Assembly: GCA_944321705.1 (NCBI GenBank)
Contig: CALUMG010000006.1
Coordinates: forward strand, 62,001-126,000
DNA from: an uncultured Muribaculaceae bacterium
Lineage (GTDB): Bacteria > Bacteroidota > Bacteroidia > Bacteroidales > Muribaculaceae
Length of the DNA stretch: 64,000 bases
Direction: 5' to 3'
Position numbers and translations under genes: made by a program. Below the pieces are notes generated by a model, which worked only from the letters and a program-made list of their open reading frames with translations, did no database searches and was not told the DNA's origin. This document shows, in pieces, positions 51,041 to 58,956 of this stretch (position 1 is the first letter of the stretch; every line of letters starts with the position of its first letter).

Positions 51041-52096
51041 ATGAGAAGGAGTAAATACAATTACATATTTAGTTTAGGGAGTTTACTTTCAACGAAAGGA
51101 AACCTGAATAAGATTCAGAATTTGTTTTATCCCATTATAATGATTCTTCGTCAAGAAAAAGAAGGAAAATTCAACTATAAACTTCAAGACAAAGATGTCG
51201 TAATTCAAACTCCGGAAGAAGAATTGTTGCGCATTCCTGCATTAGTGTTTTTGTCTGAAGCAGAAAAGTTATTAAGAGCCATCAATGAGCATAATGGTTC
51301 TTTTGCTATACCTCAGATTGAGAGTTTTCTGAACCATATTTACTGCCACTCTTTGAAGGCTAAATCATCTGATAAAACAGATATTAAAATCATTTTACAT
51401 GACCGCCGCACCAAAATGAATTCAGAAATGGGATTTAGTATAAAATCTCAACTTGGCGGTGACTCAACTTTATTGAATGCAAGCAAGGCAACAAATTTCA
51501 ATTTCAAAATTGAAGGCTCTATTCTTTCGGATGAAGATATTGCCAATATCAATTCTATAAATCCTTCACGAGATAAAGTGATTAAAAGAGTTGATGCAAT
51601 AAGAAAGAAAGGTGGCATATTGGTGTTTGATAAAGTGGATAATTCTACGTTTCGCAACAATCTCGTCATGCTTGACGGAGATTTACCTGCTATCATTGCT
51701 CATTTACTTTTGGAGCAACTTAATACTGGCGTTTCGACATTGAAAGAATTGGCGGAAATTCTCACTGAAACTAACCCGTTAAAGTACGATGTTTCTCAAG
51801 CTTCTCCATTCTATGGGTATAAAATTAAACACCTTCTGACTTCAACAGCATTGGGCATGATGCCCGCTACAGCTTGGAATGGGCAGTTTGATGCCAATGG
51901 CGGTTATTTGGTGGTAAAGAAGGATGGTGAGATTTTGTGTTACCATTTCTATGACCGTAATAGATTTGAAGATTACCTCTTTTCCAATGCATATTTGGAA
52001 CGTTCAAGCACTTCTCGTCATAAATATGCTTCGATAATAAAAGAAGAGGACGGAACTCTCTCATTTAAACTCAATTTCCAAGTGAGATTAAAGTAA
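51041..52096 (+). CDS. HpaII-family type II restriction endonuclease
   Basis: 351 residues. I recognise the HpaII family by its blocks: FSLGSLLSTKGNL at the start, the PD-(D/E)XK-type core DIKIILHD...MGFSIKSQLGG, LLNASKATNFNF, the long middle VDNSTFRNNLVMLDGDLPAIIAHLL, and the C-terminal YDRNRFEDYLFSNAYLERSSTSRHKY and LNFQVRL. R.HpaII cleaves CCGG; this target is likely but unproven here. The length is close to HpaII (about 358). No cytosine methyltransferase gene is present in the window, although the vsr fragment and REase normally go with one. The reading frame is intact. Confidence 0.8.
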   Translation: MRRSKYNYIFSLGSLLSTKGNLNKIQNLFYPIIMILRQEKEGKFNYKLQDKDVVIQTPEEELLRIPALVFLSEAEKLLRAINEHNGSFAIPQIESFLNHIYCHSLKAKSSDKTDIKIILHDRRTKMNSEMGFSIKSQLGGDSTLLNASKATNFNFKIEGSILSDEDIANINSINPSRDKVIKRVDAIRKKGGILVFDKVDNSTFRNNLVMLDGDLPAIIAHLLLEQLNTGVSTLKELAEILTETNPLKYDVSQASPFYGYKIKHLLTSTALGMMPATAWNGQFDANGGYLVVKKDGEILCYHFYDRNRFEDYLFSNAYLERSSTSRHKYASIIKEEDGTLSFKLNFQVRLK

Positions 52097-52157
52097 TAGA
52101 CATGAAACTAAAAACTTTATTGTCATATTAAAATAAAGACAGGCATTGTTCAAAAGT

Positions 52158-52188
52158 TTTGTAAATGTCGAGCAAAGGTGTAACTTTG
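52158..52188 (+). promoter_or_regulatory. Promoter of the AspT-like transporter
   Basis: TTTG (52158-52161), exactly 19 nt, TAACTTTG (52181-52188). Start near 52195, so the ATG at 52165 is excluded and 52213 is used. Confidence 0.85.
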
Positions 52189-52212
52189 CACCGTTTTTTG
52201 TACAAGCTATAT

Positions 52213-53877
52213 ATGGATTGGCTATACAATGCTTTTTTTGAGCACTCGGCACTTCAGGCAATGGTGGTATTGTCGGTGATATGTGCCATGGGTCTTGCTT
52301 TGGGCAAGGTCAAAGTGCTGGGAATATCCCTTGGGGTCACATTTGTGTTTTTCATAGGCATTCTTGCCGGACATCTCGGCTTTTCCATTGACAGCCAGAT
52401 GTTGTCATACGCTGAAAATTTTGGTCTTGTATTGTTTGTTTACGCGCTTGGATTGCAGGTCGGTCCGGGATTCTTCAGTGCGTTTCGCAAGGATGGCATG
52501 ACACTTAATCTGCTGGCGCTCTCGGTTGTGGCTGTCGGAACGTTGCTTGCTGTCGTAACAAGCATGGCCACAGGTATTTCCATTTCGGATATGGTGGGGA
52601 TATTGTGCGGAGCAACTACCAACACCCCGGCTCTTGCTGCTGCCCAGGAAGCATTGAGACAGCTCGGCTTGCCCAATTCGGGCCCGGCTCTCGGATGTGC
52701 CGTGTCTTATCCTCTTGGCGTTGTCGGAGTAATAATTGCCTTGTTCATGATGCGTCGCTTTTTTGTGAACGACAAAGACCTCGTTCATGAGAGCAAGGAA
52801 GACCATAGCGCGACCTATATCGCAGCATTTCAAGTGCATAATCCTGCCGTTTTTGATAAAAGCGTCAAGGAGATTGCCAAGTTCATACAGCATCCGTTCG
52901 TAATATCACGATTGTGGCGAGATGGCAAGGTGACGATTCCCGAATCGGGGACAATCCTTAGGGAAGGCGACAGGTTGCTTGTCATTTCGTCGGAAGAAGA
53001 TAACAAGGCTTTGACAGTGTTGTTTGGCGAACAAGAGTCTACCGACTGGAATAAGGAAGACATAGACTGGAATGCAATCGACAGTCAGTTGATTTCTCAA
53101 AGAATCTTGATAACTCGCCCCGGGCTCAATGGTAAAAAACTCGGTGCACTGAAGTTACGCACAACCTACGGTGTGAACATAAGCCGCATATATCGTTCGG
53201 GAGTGCAATTGCTTGCGTCTCCCAATTTGCGTCTTCAGCTTGGCGACCGTGTCACAGTCGTTGGTGAAGCCGCTTCAATAAAGAATGTCGAGAAAGTGCT
53301 CGGCAACGCCGTGAAAAGTTTGAAAGAACCCAACTTGATTTCGGTGTTCATAGGAATGACAATAGGTCTTGTGCTTGGCTCGTTGCCGATAATGATTCCC
53401 GGAATGGATTCGCATGTGAGGCTTGGGCTTGCCGGTGGGCCAATAATTGTCGGAATCTTGATAGGCACTTTCGGTCCGAGGATGCACATGATTACTTATA
53501 CCACGCAGAGTGCCAACTTGATGCTTCGGGCACTTGGCCTTGCGTTGTACCTTGCGTGCCTCGGACTTGATTCCGGTCCTCACTTCTTTGAAGTGATAGT
53601 TAGGCCCGAAGGTGCGGCATGGGTGTTGCTGGGATTTTTGTTGACCGTGATACCGGTAGTTATAATAGGCCTTATAGCCTTTAAAATCATGAAAATCGAT
53701 TATGGCACAGTATCGGGGATGTTGTGTGGCGCGATGGCCAATCCAATGGCATTGAATTATTCCAATGACACTATTCCCGGCGATCATCCTTCGGTAGCTT
53801 ATGCCACTGTCTATCCGTTAAGCATGTTTGCAAGAGTTATAATAGTGCAAGTTGTGCTTATCGTGATGTTGTCATGA
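52213..53877 (+). CDS. AspT/YidE-type transporter with two TrkA-C domains
   Basis: 554 residues from ATG 52213 (MDWLYNAFFEH). Two halves of membrane helices (AspT-like duplication) flank a soluble middle with two RCK-C/TrkA-C domains. The first contains HPFVISRLWRDGKVTIPESGTILREGDRLLVIS, the second ILITRPGLNGKKLGALKLRTTYGVNISRIYRSG...GDRVTVVG. The repeated GLQVGPGFFSAFR and GLDSGPHFFEVIVR, and GAMANPMAL, are typical. Family members exchange aspartate/alanine or other anions; the substrate is unknown here. Complete; the GNAT gene on the other strand overlaps its last 6 bases. Confidence 0.9.
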   Translation: MDWLYNAFFEHSALQAMVVLSVICAMGLALGKVKVLGISLGVTFVFFIGILAGHLGFSIDSQMLSYAENFGLVLFVYALGLQVGPGFFSAFRKDGMTLNLLALSVVAVGTLLAVVTSMATGISISDMVGILCGATTNTPALAAAQEALRQLGLPNSGPALGCAVSYPLGVVGVIIALFMMRRFFVNDKDLVHESKEDHSATYIAAFQVHNPAVFDKSVKEIAKFIQHPFVISRLWRDGKVTIPESGTILREGDRLLVISSEEDNKALTVLFGEQESTDWNKEDIDWNAIDSQLISQRILITRPGLNGKKLGALKLRTTYGVNISRIYRSGVQLLASPNLRLQLGDRVTVVGEAASIKNVEKVLGNAVKSLKEPNLISVFIGMTIGLVLGSLPIMIPGMDSHVRLGLAGGPIIVGILIGTFGPRMHMITYTTQSANLMLRALGLALYLACLGLDSGPHFFEVIVRPEGAAWVLLGFLLTVIPVVIIGLIAFKIMKIDYGTVSGMLCGAMANPMALNYSNDTIPGDHPSVAYATVYPLSMFARVIIVQVVLIVMLS

Positions 53878-54408
53878 TAATATCAATTCAAATGCAATGC
53901 GGTCGCCGTCACTTTGCCGCACTATTCCACAACGTTGATAATTCAATGTAGGCAAAATGTGCAGCATCTGCACGTTGTCATGATTTGTGTCGACGCGTAT
54001 CGACTTGCAGCTATTGGCTATGGCTTCATCGGCCGCATGGCCAAACATGCGCTTAGCTAACCCTTTGCAGCATTCATAGGGCGATACAGCAAGGCGATGC
54101 ACAGCTGCGTAACGGCTTCCTTGCGGGGTCATCCATTCACCATCTTTTATAAAGTCGTAGGCCGGGTCCCCCGAATAAATCAAGGCGCAATAAGCCATGA
54201 CACGACCCGATAGCTTGTCGCATAGCACGCGTCCGACTCCTTTTGCAACATCCGTCGCAATTGTTTCGGGCGACGGGTATCCGTTTTGCCATTGCGTGCG
54301 CCCTTCGGCGGCCATGATTACTTTTTGGGCATTTATTATTTCCCATATATGGGCGATGTCGCTATTTATGGCTTTGCGGAATATGGCAGCTTCGGGTTGA
54401 TCATTCAT
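53872..54408 (-). CDS. GNAT-family N-acetyltransferase
   Basis: About 178 residues from ATG 54408 (MNDQPEAAIFRKA), which overlaps the end of the DUF2007 gene by 8 bp; ATG 54441 would overlap more. The acetyl-CoA site is visible as LAVSPYECCKGLAKRMFGHAADEA (motif A pattern Q/CxxGLA), with I.VDTNHDNVQM downstream (motif B). Acceptor unknown. It is in an operon with the DUF2007 and mltG genes on the minus strand. Its end overlaps the convergent transporter by 6 bp. Confidence 0.85.
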   Translation of the reverse strand: MNDQPEAAIFRKAINSDIAHIWEIINAQKVIMAAEGRTQWQNGYPSPETIATDVAKGVGRVLCDKLSGRVMAYCALIYSGDPAYDFIKDGEWMTPQGSRYAAVHRLAVSPYECCKGLAKRMFGHAADEAIANSCKSIRVDTNHDNVQMLHILPTLNYQRCGIVRQSDGDRIAFELILS

Positions 54409-54670
54409 TTCCAGGAGCATTGTTGCCAGCTTGGTCATCAATAGGAGCCGATTCCATTATTTTCTTTGCCATTTCAAGGTCAAAGTCAAAGACCATGAGT
54501 CGCACGAGGCCGGCTTTTAACGGAGCCATAGGCAGCAGCGACGAAAGTAATTCGTTGGTAAGAATGCATGGAATGCCGTTTGTTTCAAGTACACCTTTTA
54601 CGATGCTTGCTTCGGCTTCATTGGCATATTCGCCGAATACTACGAGTTTGTCTTCATCTTTTGGTTCCAT
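54401..54670 (-). CDS. DUF2007-like small protein
   Basis: 89 residues. FGEYANEAEASIVKGVLETNGIPCILTNE is the DUF2007/putative signal-transducing protein motif: a ferredoxin-like beta-alpha-beta fold. A short C-terminal polar tail follows. Function unknown; it may bind a metabolite or regulate. It is between mltG (39 bp) and the GNAT gene (8 bp overlap), all on the minus strand, so it shares their transcript. Confidence 0.8.
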   Translation of the reverse strand: MEPKDEDKLVVFGEYANEAEASIVKGVLETNGIPCILTNELLSSLLPMAPLKAGLVRLMVFDFDLEMAKKIMESAPIDDQAGNNAPGNE

Positions 54671-54709
54671 GTTGCAAAGTTTTTAGTGATTAAAAATAGG
54701 GAAATCGAT

Positions 54710-55735
54710 TTATCTTATGCCTCTACGATTGAGCTCGGCTTGATATTTTCTTGCGTTGCGCATGTGTTGCGCATAAGTGGATGCGAAATTGTGGTATCCC
54801 GAAAAATCCTCTTTGGCACACATATATAGGTAATTGTGCTTGGGCGCATTCAGCACGGCATCTATCCCGGCTTTAGATGCGAAGCGTATGGGTCCGGGAG
54901 GGAGTCCGGGGTACAAGTATGTGTTATAGGGCGACTCTGTTTCCAGCATGGCATTTGTGATGCGTCGTATCGAGAAGTCGCCTATTGCAAATTTTACGGT
55001 AGGGTCGGCTTGCAACAGCATGCCTCGTTCCAGTCTGTTGATGTATAGGCGTGCCACGAGTCCCATTTCATCCCTTTTGCTCGTTTCTTCTTCCACTATT
55101 GATGCTAAAATTTGTATCTGGTCGCGCGACAATCCCAGAGATTTTGCTTTGACATCGCGTTCGCCGTTCCAGAATTGTTCATAATAATGGTGCATGGTGT
55201 TCATTAGTTGACCCGGAGATGTGTTCCACCAACATTCATAGCTGTCGGGGAGTAATATATTGACTATTGTCAAAGGTGTTTTTCCAAATTTTGCACATGT
55301 GGAACTGTCGTTGAGGATTGTCATTATGTCGGACTCGGTCATGAGCAATTTCCTCGCCACACGGTCGGCAAATTGTTGCTTAAGCCTGATATTGTTGAAT
55401 GTGAATTTTACGGGAGATTGCTGCTTGTTGCGTATTTTTCTTGCTGTGGACAATGGGGTATCGTCGGCAGTGATTGAGTAGGCACCTGTGCGGTTTCCTA
55501 AATCAACATCCAGCCACTGAAGCATGTTTGTGACTCGTTTGGCAAACGCTTTGTTGCATTTTGCGGCAATAGAGTCGGCCAATGCCGGTTTTGTCGCGTT
55601 AGGATATATGTATATCATGCAGTCGCTGCCGGCTTTGCTGTAAAAATAGGGATAGGCCCATAGACATGCGGCGATTATGGCAATGCCGAGCAGAAGAATA
55701 ACAGCAAGTAGTTTCTTGTGGCGTAATGCGGTCAT
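54710..55735 (-). CDS. mltG: Endolytic transglycosylase MltG
   Basis: Inner-membrane murein lyase that cuts nascent glycan strands. One N-terminal membrane helix (LLAVILLLGIAIIAACLWAYPYF), a LysM-like part, and the YceG catalytic domain: LASIVEEETSKRDEMGLVARLYINRLERGM with catalytic Glu in VEEE, then LQADPTVKFAIG, SPYNTYLYPGLPPGPI and YMCAKEDFSGYHNFASTYAQH. 341 residues. It heads mltG-DUF2007-GNAT. A -7 element TATTTTTG (complement of 55760-55767) lies upstream. Complete. Confidence 0.95.
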   Translation of the reverse strand: MTALRHKKLLAVILLLGIAIIAACLWAYPYFYSKAGSDCMIYIYPNATKPALADSIAAKCNKAFAKRVTNMLQWLDVDLGNRTGAYSITADDTPLSTARKIRNKQQSPVKFTFNNIRLKQQFADRVARKLLMTESDIMTILNDSSTCAKFGKTPLTIVNILLPDSYECWWNTSPGQLMNTMHHYYEQFWNGERDVKAKSLGLSRDQIQILASIVEEETSKRDEMGLVARLYINRLERGMLLQADPTVKFAIGDFSIRRITNAMLETESPYNTYLYPGLPPGPIRFASKAGIDAVLNAPKHNYLYMCAKEDFSGYHNFASTYAQHMRNARKYQAELNRRGIR

Positions 55736-55790
55736 TGTGTGGTCACTTGAAGATTTTTACAAAAATAGCGAAAATATTTTACTTTGGATG

Positions 55791-55821
55791 CTTGCAGATT
55801 TAATAAAAATGACTAACTTTG
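55791..55821 (+). promoter_or_regulatory. Promoter of tRNA-Ser
   Basis: CTTG (55791-55794; TTG core), 19-nt spacer, TAACTTTG (55814-55821). Start near 55828, about 25 nt before the tRNA. Confidence 0.7.
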
Positions 55822-55852
55822 CACTCGCAATGACGAAATCAGCGCTCAAATT

Positions 55853-55939
55853 GGAGAGATGGGTGAGTGGCTGAAACCAGCAGTTTGCTAAACTGCCGTA
55901 GGGGTAACCCTACCACGAGTTCGAATCTCGTTCTCTCCG
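55853..55939 (+). tRNA. tRNA-Ser (anticodon GCT)
   Basis: Type II tRNA of 87 nt. Acceptor GGAGAGA (55853-55859) pairs with TCTCTCC (55932-55938). The anticodon stem GCAGT/ACTGC has the loop TTGCTAA with anticodon GCT (55887-55889), reading AGC and AGU. A long variable arm (CGTAGGGGTAACCCTAC) and TTCGAAT T-loop are present. CCA is not encoded, so it must be added afterwards. Confidence 0.97.
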
Positions 55940-55942
55940 CGT

Positions 55943-55978
55943 AAAAGGCTTGAAAGAGAAAATCTTTCGAGCCTTTTT
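55943..55978 (+). terminator. Terminator of tRNA-Ser
   Basis: AAAAGGCTTGAAAGA pairs with TCTTTCGAGCCTTTT (one G-T) with a 5-nt loop and a T run, directly after the tRNA. Confidence 0.85.
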
Positions 55979-56395
55979 CTGTATGTAACCTGTTTGGGGC
56001 GCGCCAGTCGGGATTGTTGACGGGGGATCCCTCTGCGAAGTATGCTAAAAAGATGTCAATCATTCCATTCCGAGACGCGATGAAGTCGCGTTTCTACAGT
56101 ATGTGCTGAACATTATTTTTGCCATGATGAACTTGAAGCCGCACCGATACTTCCTCGGAATAGCATGGAAAGGGTTGTATTTGAGAAATTTTTTGTACCT
56201 TAGCCGTGTTTTTTGAGTTTTAGACTTTTTCTGTTTCGACCGTCAACCTTCATTTTAGGGGAAATGCCTGAAGATAAAAAGCTGACTGCTCTTAAAGAAT
56301 TAGTTGGCCAAAATGTTCCGCTTTAATGATAATGAAAGACAAGTTCAAAAACGAAAATGGATTCGGACAAAAATAACGTGAAAAAATAAAGGTTT
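55979..56395. other. Spacer between tRNA-Ser and the glycosyltransferase region
   Basis: About 420 bp. It holds one REP-like core (56072-56098). A 20-codon open frame at 56264-56326 (MPEDKKLTALKELVGQNVPL) follows a purine-rich GGGGAA and may be a small peptide or a remnant; there is no support beyond that. No copy of the tRNA 3' end was seen. Confidence 0.35.
56072..56098 (+). repeat. Single REP-like core
   Basis: 27-bp hairpin GAGACGCGATGAAGTCGCGT...CTACA. It matches the core at 41679-41705 in 26 of 27 bases. No terminal repeats like those of the full element flank it. Confidence 0.6.
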
Positions 56396-57526
56396 ATGAC
56401 TAACTTCTCAAATCAACATCTCGTAATTATACGGACAGGTGGTTCTGTCGTGAACTTGGAATCATATAATTGTCAGGAATTAGGCTTGGCAAAGGCTTTG
56501 AGGAGCAAGGGGCTGAAAGTGACATTGGTCCTTGGTAACAAGGCGGCAGGGAGCCTCGTGGTTGACGGAGTGGATGTCATATATTGCAAGTTCAGGGCAT
56601 TGAATCAGCAATTGGCGTGGTTTGACGGTATTGACGGTATTCTTGAAAAACTGAAGCCAACATTAATACAGGTGCATGATCTTGGGATGTTCATGACATG
56701 GAAAGTCGTGCGTTGGGCTAAAAAGCACAACATTCGTTCTTTTCTGGTTCAAGGAAATTATCAAGCTACAAGAAAGCCTGTGTTCAAGCAGCTTGAACTG
56801 TTGTTTAATAGTACATTCGGCAGATACATCATAAAGAATGTGACTGGAATAGGTTGCAAGACCTTGAAAGCATCCAACTATGTGAAAAAATATTACGACA
56901 GGGAAACAAAATTGACGTATGTCGGGTTGGATGTGTCGCGATTTGACGGATACGACAACAGGGACTGGCGTGCAGAATTGGGATTGCAGGGCAAAAAGGT
57001 GCTTCTGTATGTCGGCAGCCTCGAACACAGGCGCAACCCATTGTTCCTTGTAGATATATTGCGAGCGTTGCCCGATGACTACGCATTGGTAATAGTGGGA
57101 GACGGGAATATGCGTAAAGCCGTCAATGACAAGGTCAAATCGTTAAGACTACAGGAACGGTGTTTTTTGTTGGGAAAGCAAGATCAACAATTATTATCAT
57201 CTTTGTTCGGTGTTTCGGATGTAATTCTTTTAACATCAAATTATGAGATTTACGGAATGGTAATATTGGAAGCTATGTATTTTGGAGTCCCGATTGTGTC
57301 AACTTTGACAGCAGGGAGCGATACGCTGATAAAGAATGGTTTTAATGGATTTGTTATTAATGCCCTTGATGTTAAAGAGTGGTCTAGATGTATAAGGCTT
57401 TTATGCGAGAATAAAGGATTACATGATGCAATAAGTGAGAACTCAAAAAAATATGTCCGATTGAATTTAACATGGGATAATGTTGCGGATAAGTATTTAG
57501 ATTTGTATTTTGGAGTTCAAGCGTGA
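56396..57526 (+). CDS. GT4-family glycosyltransferase
   Basis: 376 residues, GT-B fold. The N-terminal acceptor domain (residues about 10-190) has GGSVVNLESYNCQELGLAKALRSKGLKV and PTLIQVHDLGMFM. The C-terminal nucleotide-sugar domain has VLLYVGSLEHRRNPLFLVDIL, YALVIVGDGNMRKAV and SNYEIYGMVILEAMYFGVPIVSTLTAGSDTLIKNGFNGFV (EX7E-type motif). No membrane segment or signal; a cytosolic enzyme acting on a lipid-linked or surface glycan. First of three GT genes in a region that becomes AT-rich; 416 bp after tRNA-Ser terminator. Confidence 0.9.
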   Translation: MTNFSNQHLVIIRTGGSVVNLESYNCQELGLAKALRSKGLKVTLVLGNKAAGSLVVDGVDVIYCKFRALNQQLAWFDGIDGILEKLKPTLIQVHDLGMFMTWKVVRWAKKHNIRSFLVQGNYQATRKPVFKQLELLFNSTFGRYIIKNVTGIGCKTLKASNYVKKYYDRETKLTYVGLDVSRFDGYDNRDWRAELGLQGKKVLLYVGSLEHRRNPLFLVDILRALPDDYALVIVGDGNMRKAVNDKVKSLRLQERCFLLGKQDQQLLSSLFGVSDVILLTSNYEIYGMVILEAMYFGVPIVSTLTAGSDTLIKNGFNGFVINALDVKEWSRCIRLLCENKGLHDAISENSKKYVRLNLTWDNVADKYLDLYFGVQA

Positions 57527-57822
57527 CCTGTGAGTATATAAAACCTCTCGAATATCATAAATCAATCTCATTCATATAACCCGTTTATTTAATGTTTCTG
57601 CTTCTTTTCTTGTAAAGATGCTATTTTTTTAGTTACAGTGTTTTTAGTTAATAGGATGTTGTGTGATTACTATTAAGGTTTGAAAACTTTTATAATACAT
57701 CACCTCCTATCTGTTTGTTGATTTTGAACTTAATGTAGTTTTGCCACGTTATTTTTGGATTAATTCAAAATAGTTTATAAATTAGATTTTCAATTGTAAT
57801 TTATTTATAATTAGCATGTATC
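57527..57822. other. AT-rich spacer
   Basis: 296 bp, strongly AT-rich and different in base composition from the left neighbour. No gene or promoter that I can support. Confidence 0.4.
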
Positions 57823-58866
57823 ATGTTGAGAAATAACGTAATCTTGGCAGATTGTCAACCAAAAGAGATTGAGTCTTTTGCAGAAGGATGTAATACTATT
57901 GCAAAGAATCCTTTCAAAATAATATCTTCAATTAGCAATTGGGAACATGGTAGCATTTTGCAAAATTTAAGGCGGTATGTGGCATATTTCATCTTTCCGT
58001 TAAATATTTTTCTTAGGAGAGGAAAATATGAAATTATATTGGGATGGCAACAATTTTATGCAATTAATTTTGCTTTGTTTTGTCGTTTGTTTCATGTAAA
58101 GAAGCAAAATGTTGTTGGGGTTGTAAATTTTACATATAAAAGGAAAAAAGGATTGATAGGGAAACTTTACCATGCGTATATGAAATATAGTTGTAATAAC
58201 AATTATGTGGATTATTTTCATGTGTTAAGTCATAATTATGTCTCAATATGTTCCAATGAGCTGGGAATTGATGCTAGTAAGTTTATAGTTACTGGTTTCG
58301 GGATTCCTGACACATATGAAGAAATGAAAGACTTGAAGGTGCCGTTGAAAAATTTTTCATTGTCGATAGGCCGTTCGAATAGGGATTTTAATTTCCTCGT
58401 TAAGGTATGGGAACAAGATTGTTTGAAAGATAAGTTGTTAGTTATTGCAAGCGATACATGGAAGCCGGCAATTGATTTGCAAAAAAATATAATATTCCGT
58501 AACGATATAAAATATGAAGAGTCTTTTGCGTGGTTTAATAATTGTGACTTGTGTGTCACTCCAATTGCAGATGGTAATATATGCTCAGGTGATACTGTTT
58601 TGTTGACGGGAATGATGTTTTCTAAACCTGTTGTTGTAACATGTCCAAGTACTTTGGCTGAAATGTATGTGAAAGATGGTGAGAACGGAATTTATATAAC
58701 AAAAGACGCAAAGGATGCTGCTGAAAGAATATCTAGCCTGCTTGAAAACAATGAAGAAATGAAATGTTTGGGGAGTATGGCACGTAAAAGTTTTTTGTTA
58801 AATTATTCAAGAAAGAGCATGGGAGTGGCTTTGTGTGCAAAAATAAAACAGTTAATTTGTAATTAA
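57823..58866 (+). CDS. Putative GT-B glycosyltransferase (GT4-like), AT-rich
   Basis: 347 residues. Weak but consistent GT4 pattern: the first half has GRGKYEIILGWQQFYAINFALFCRLF-like helices and RRGKYEIILGW, the second half LSIGRSNRDFNFLVKVWEQ, DIKYEESFAWFNNCDLCVTPI and VLLTGMMFSKPVVVTCPSTLAEMYVKDGENGIYI. The last block is the usual donor site, where a Glu in AEMY replaces the classic EX7E arrangement only in part. Codons are markedly AT-rich compared with neighbours, suggesting recent transfer. N terminus is poorly matched, so the start is tentative. Confidence 0.7.
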   Translation: MLRNNVILADCQPKEIESFAEGCNTIAKNPFKIISSISNWEHGSILQNLRRYVAYFIFPLNIFLRRGKYEIILGWQQFYAINFALFCRLFHVKKQNVVGVVNFTYKRKKGLIGKLYHAYMKYSCNNNYVDYFHVLSHNYVSICSNELGIDASKFIVTGFGIPDTYEEMKDLKVPLKNFSLSIGRSNRDFNFLVKVWEQDCLKDKLLVIASDTWKPAIDLQKNIIFRNDIKYEESFAWFNNCDLCVTPIADGNICSGDTVLLTGMMFSKPVVVTCPSTLAEMYVKDGENGIYITKDAKDAAERISSLLENNEEMKCLGSMARKSFLLNYSRKSMGVALCAKIKQLICN

Positions 58867-58956
58867 AATACTCTAAATCAGCGTTATTATACAACTGAAA
58901 TTGATGGTGAGAAAAGATTGGCAAATTCAGTCACTAAATTGTAGAAAGATTCTATT

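Noticed and set aside
56264..56326. A 20-residue peptide gene
   Set aside because: It has a purine-rich stretch before ATG but no promoter, homologue or repeat; too little support to call.
55853..56395. Attachment site duplicated from tRNA-Ser
   Set aside because: No second copy of the TTCGAATCTCGTTCTCTCC end was seen to the right up to 64000, and no integrase gene is present.
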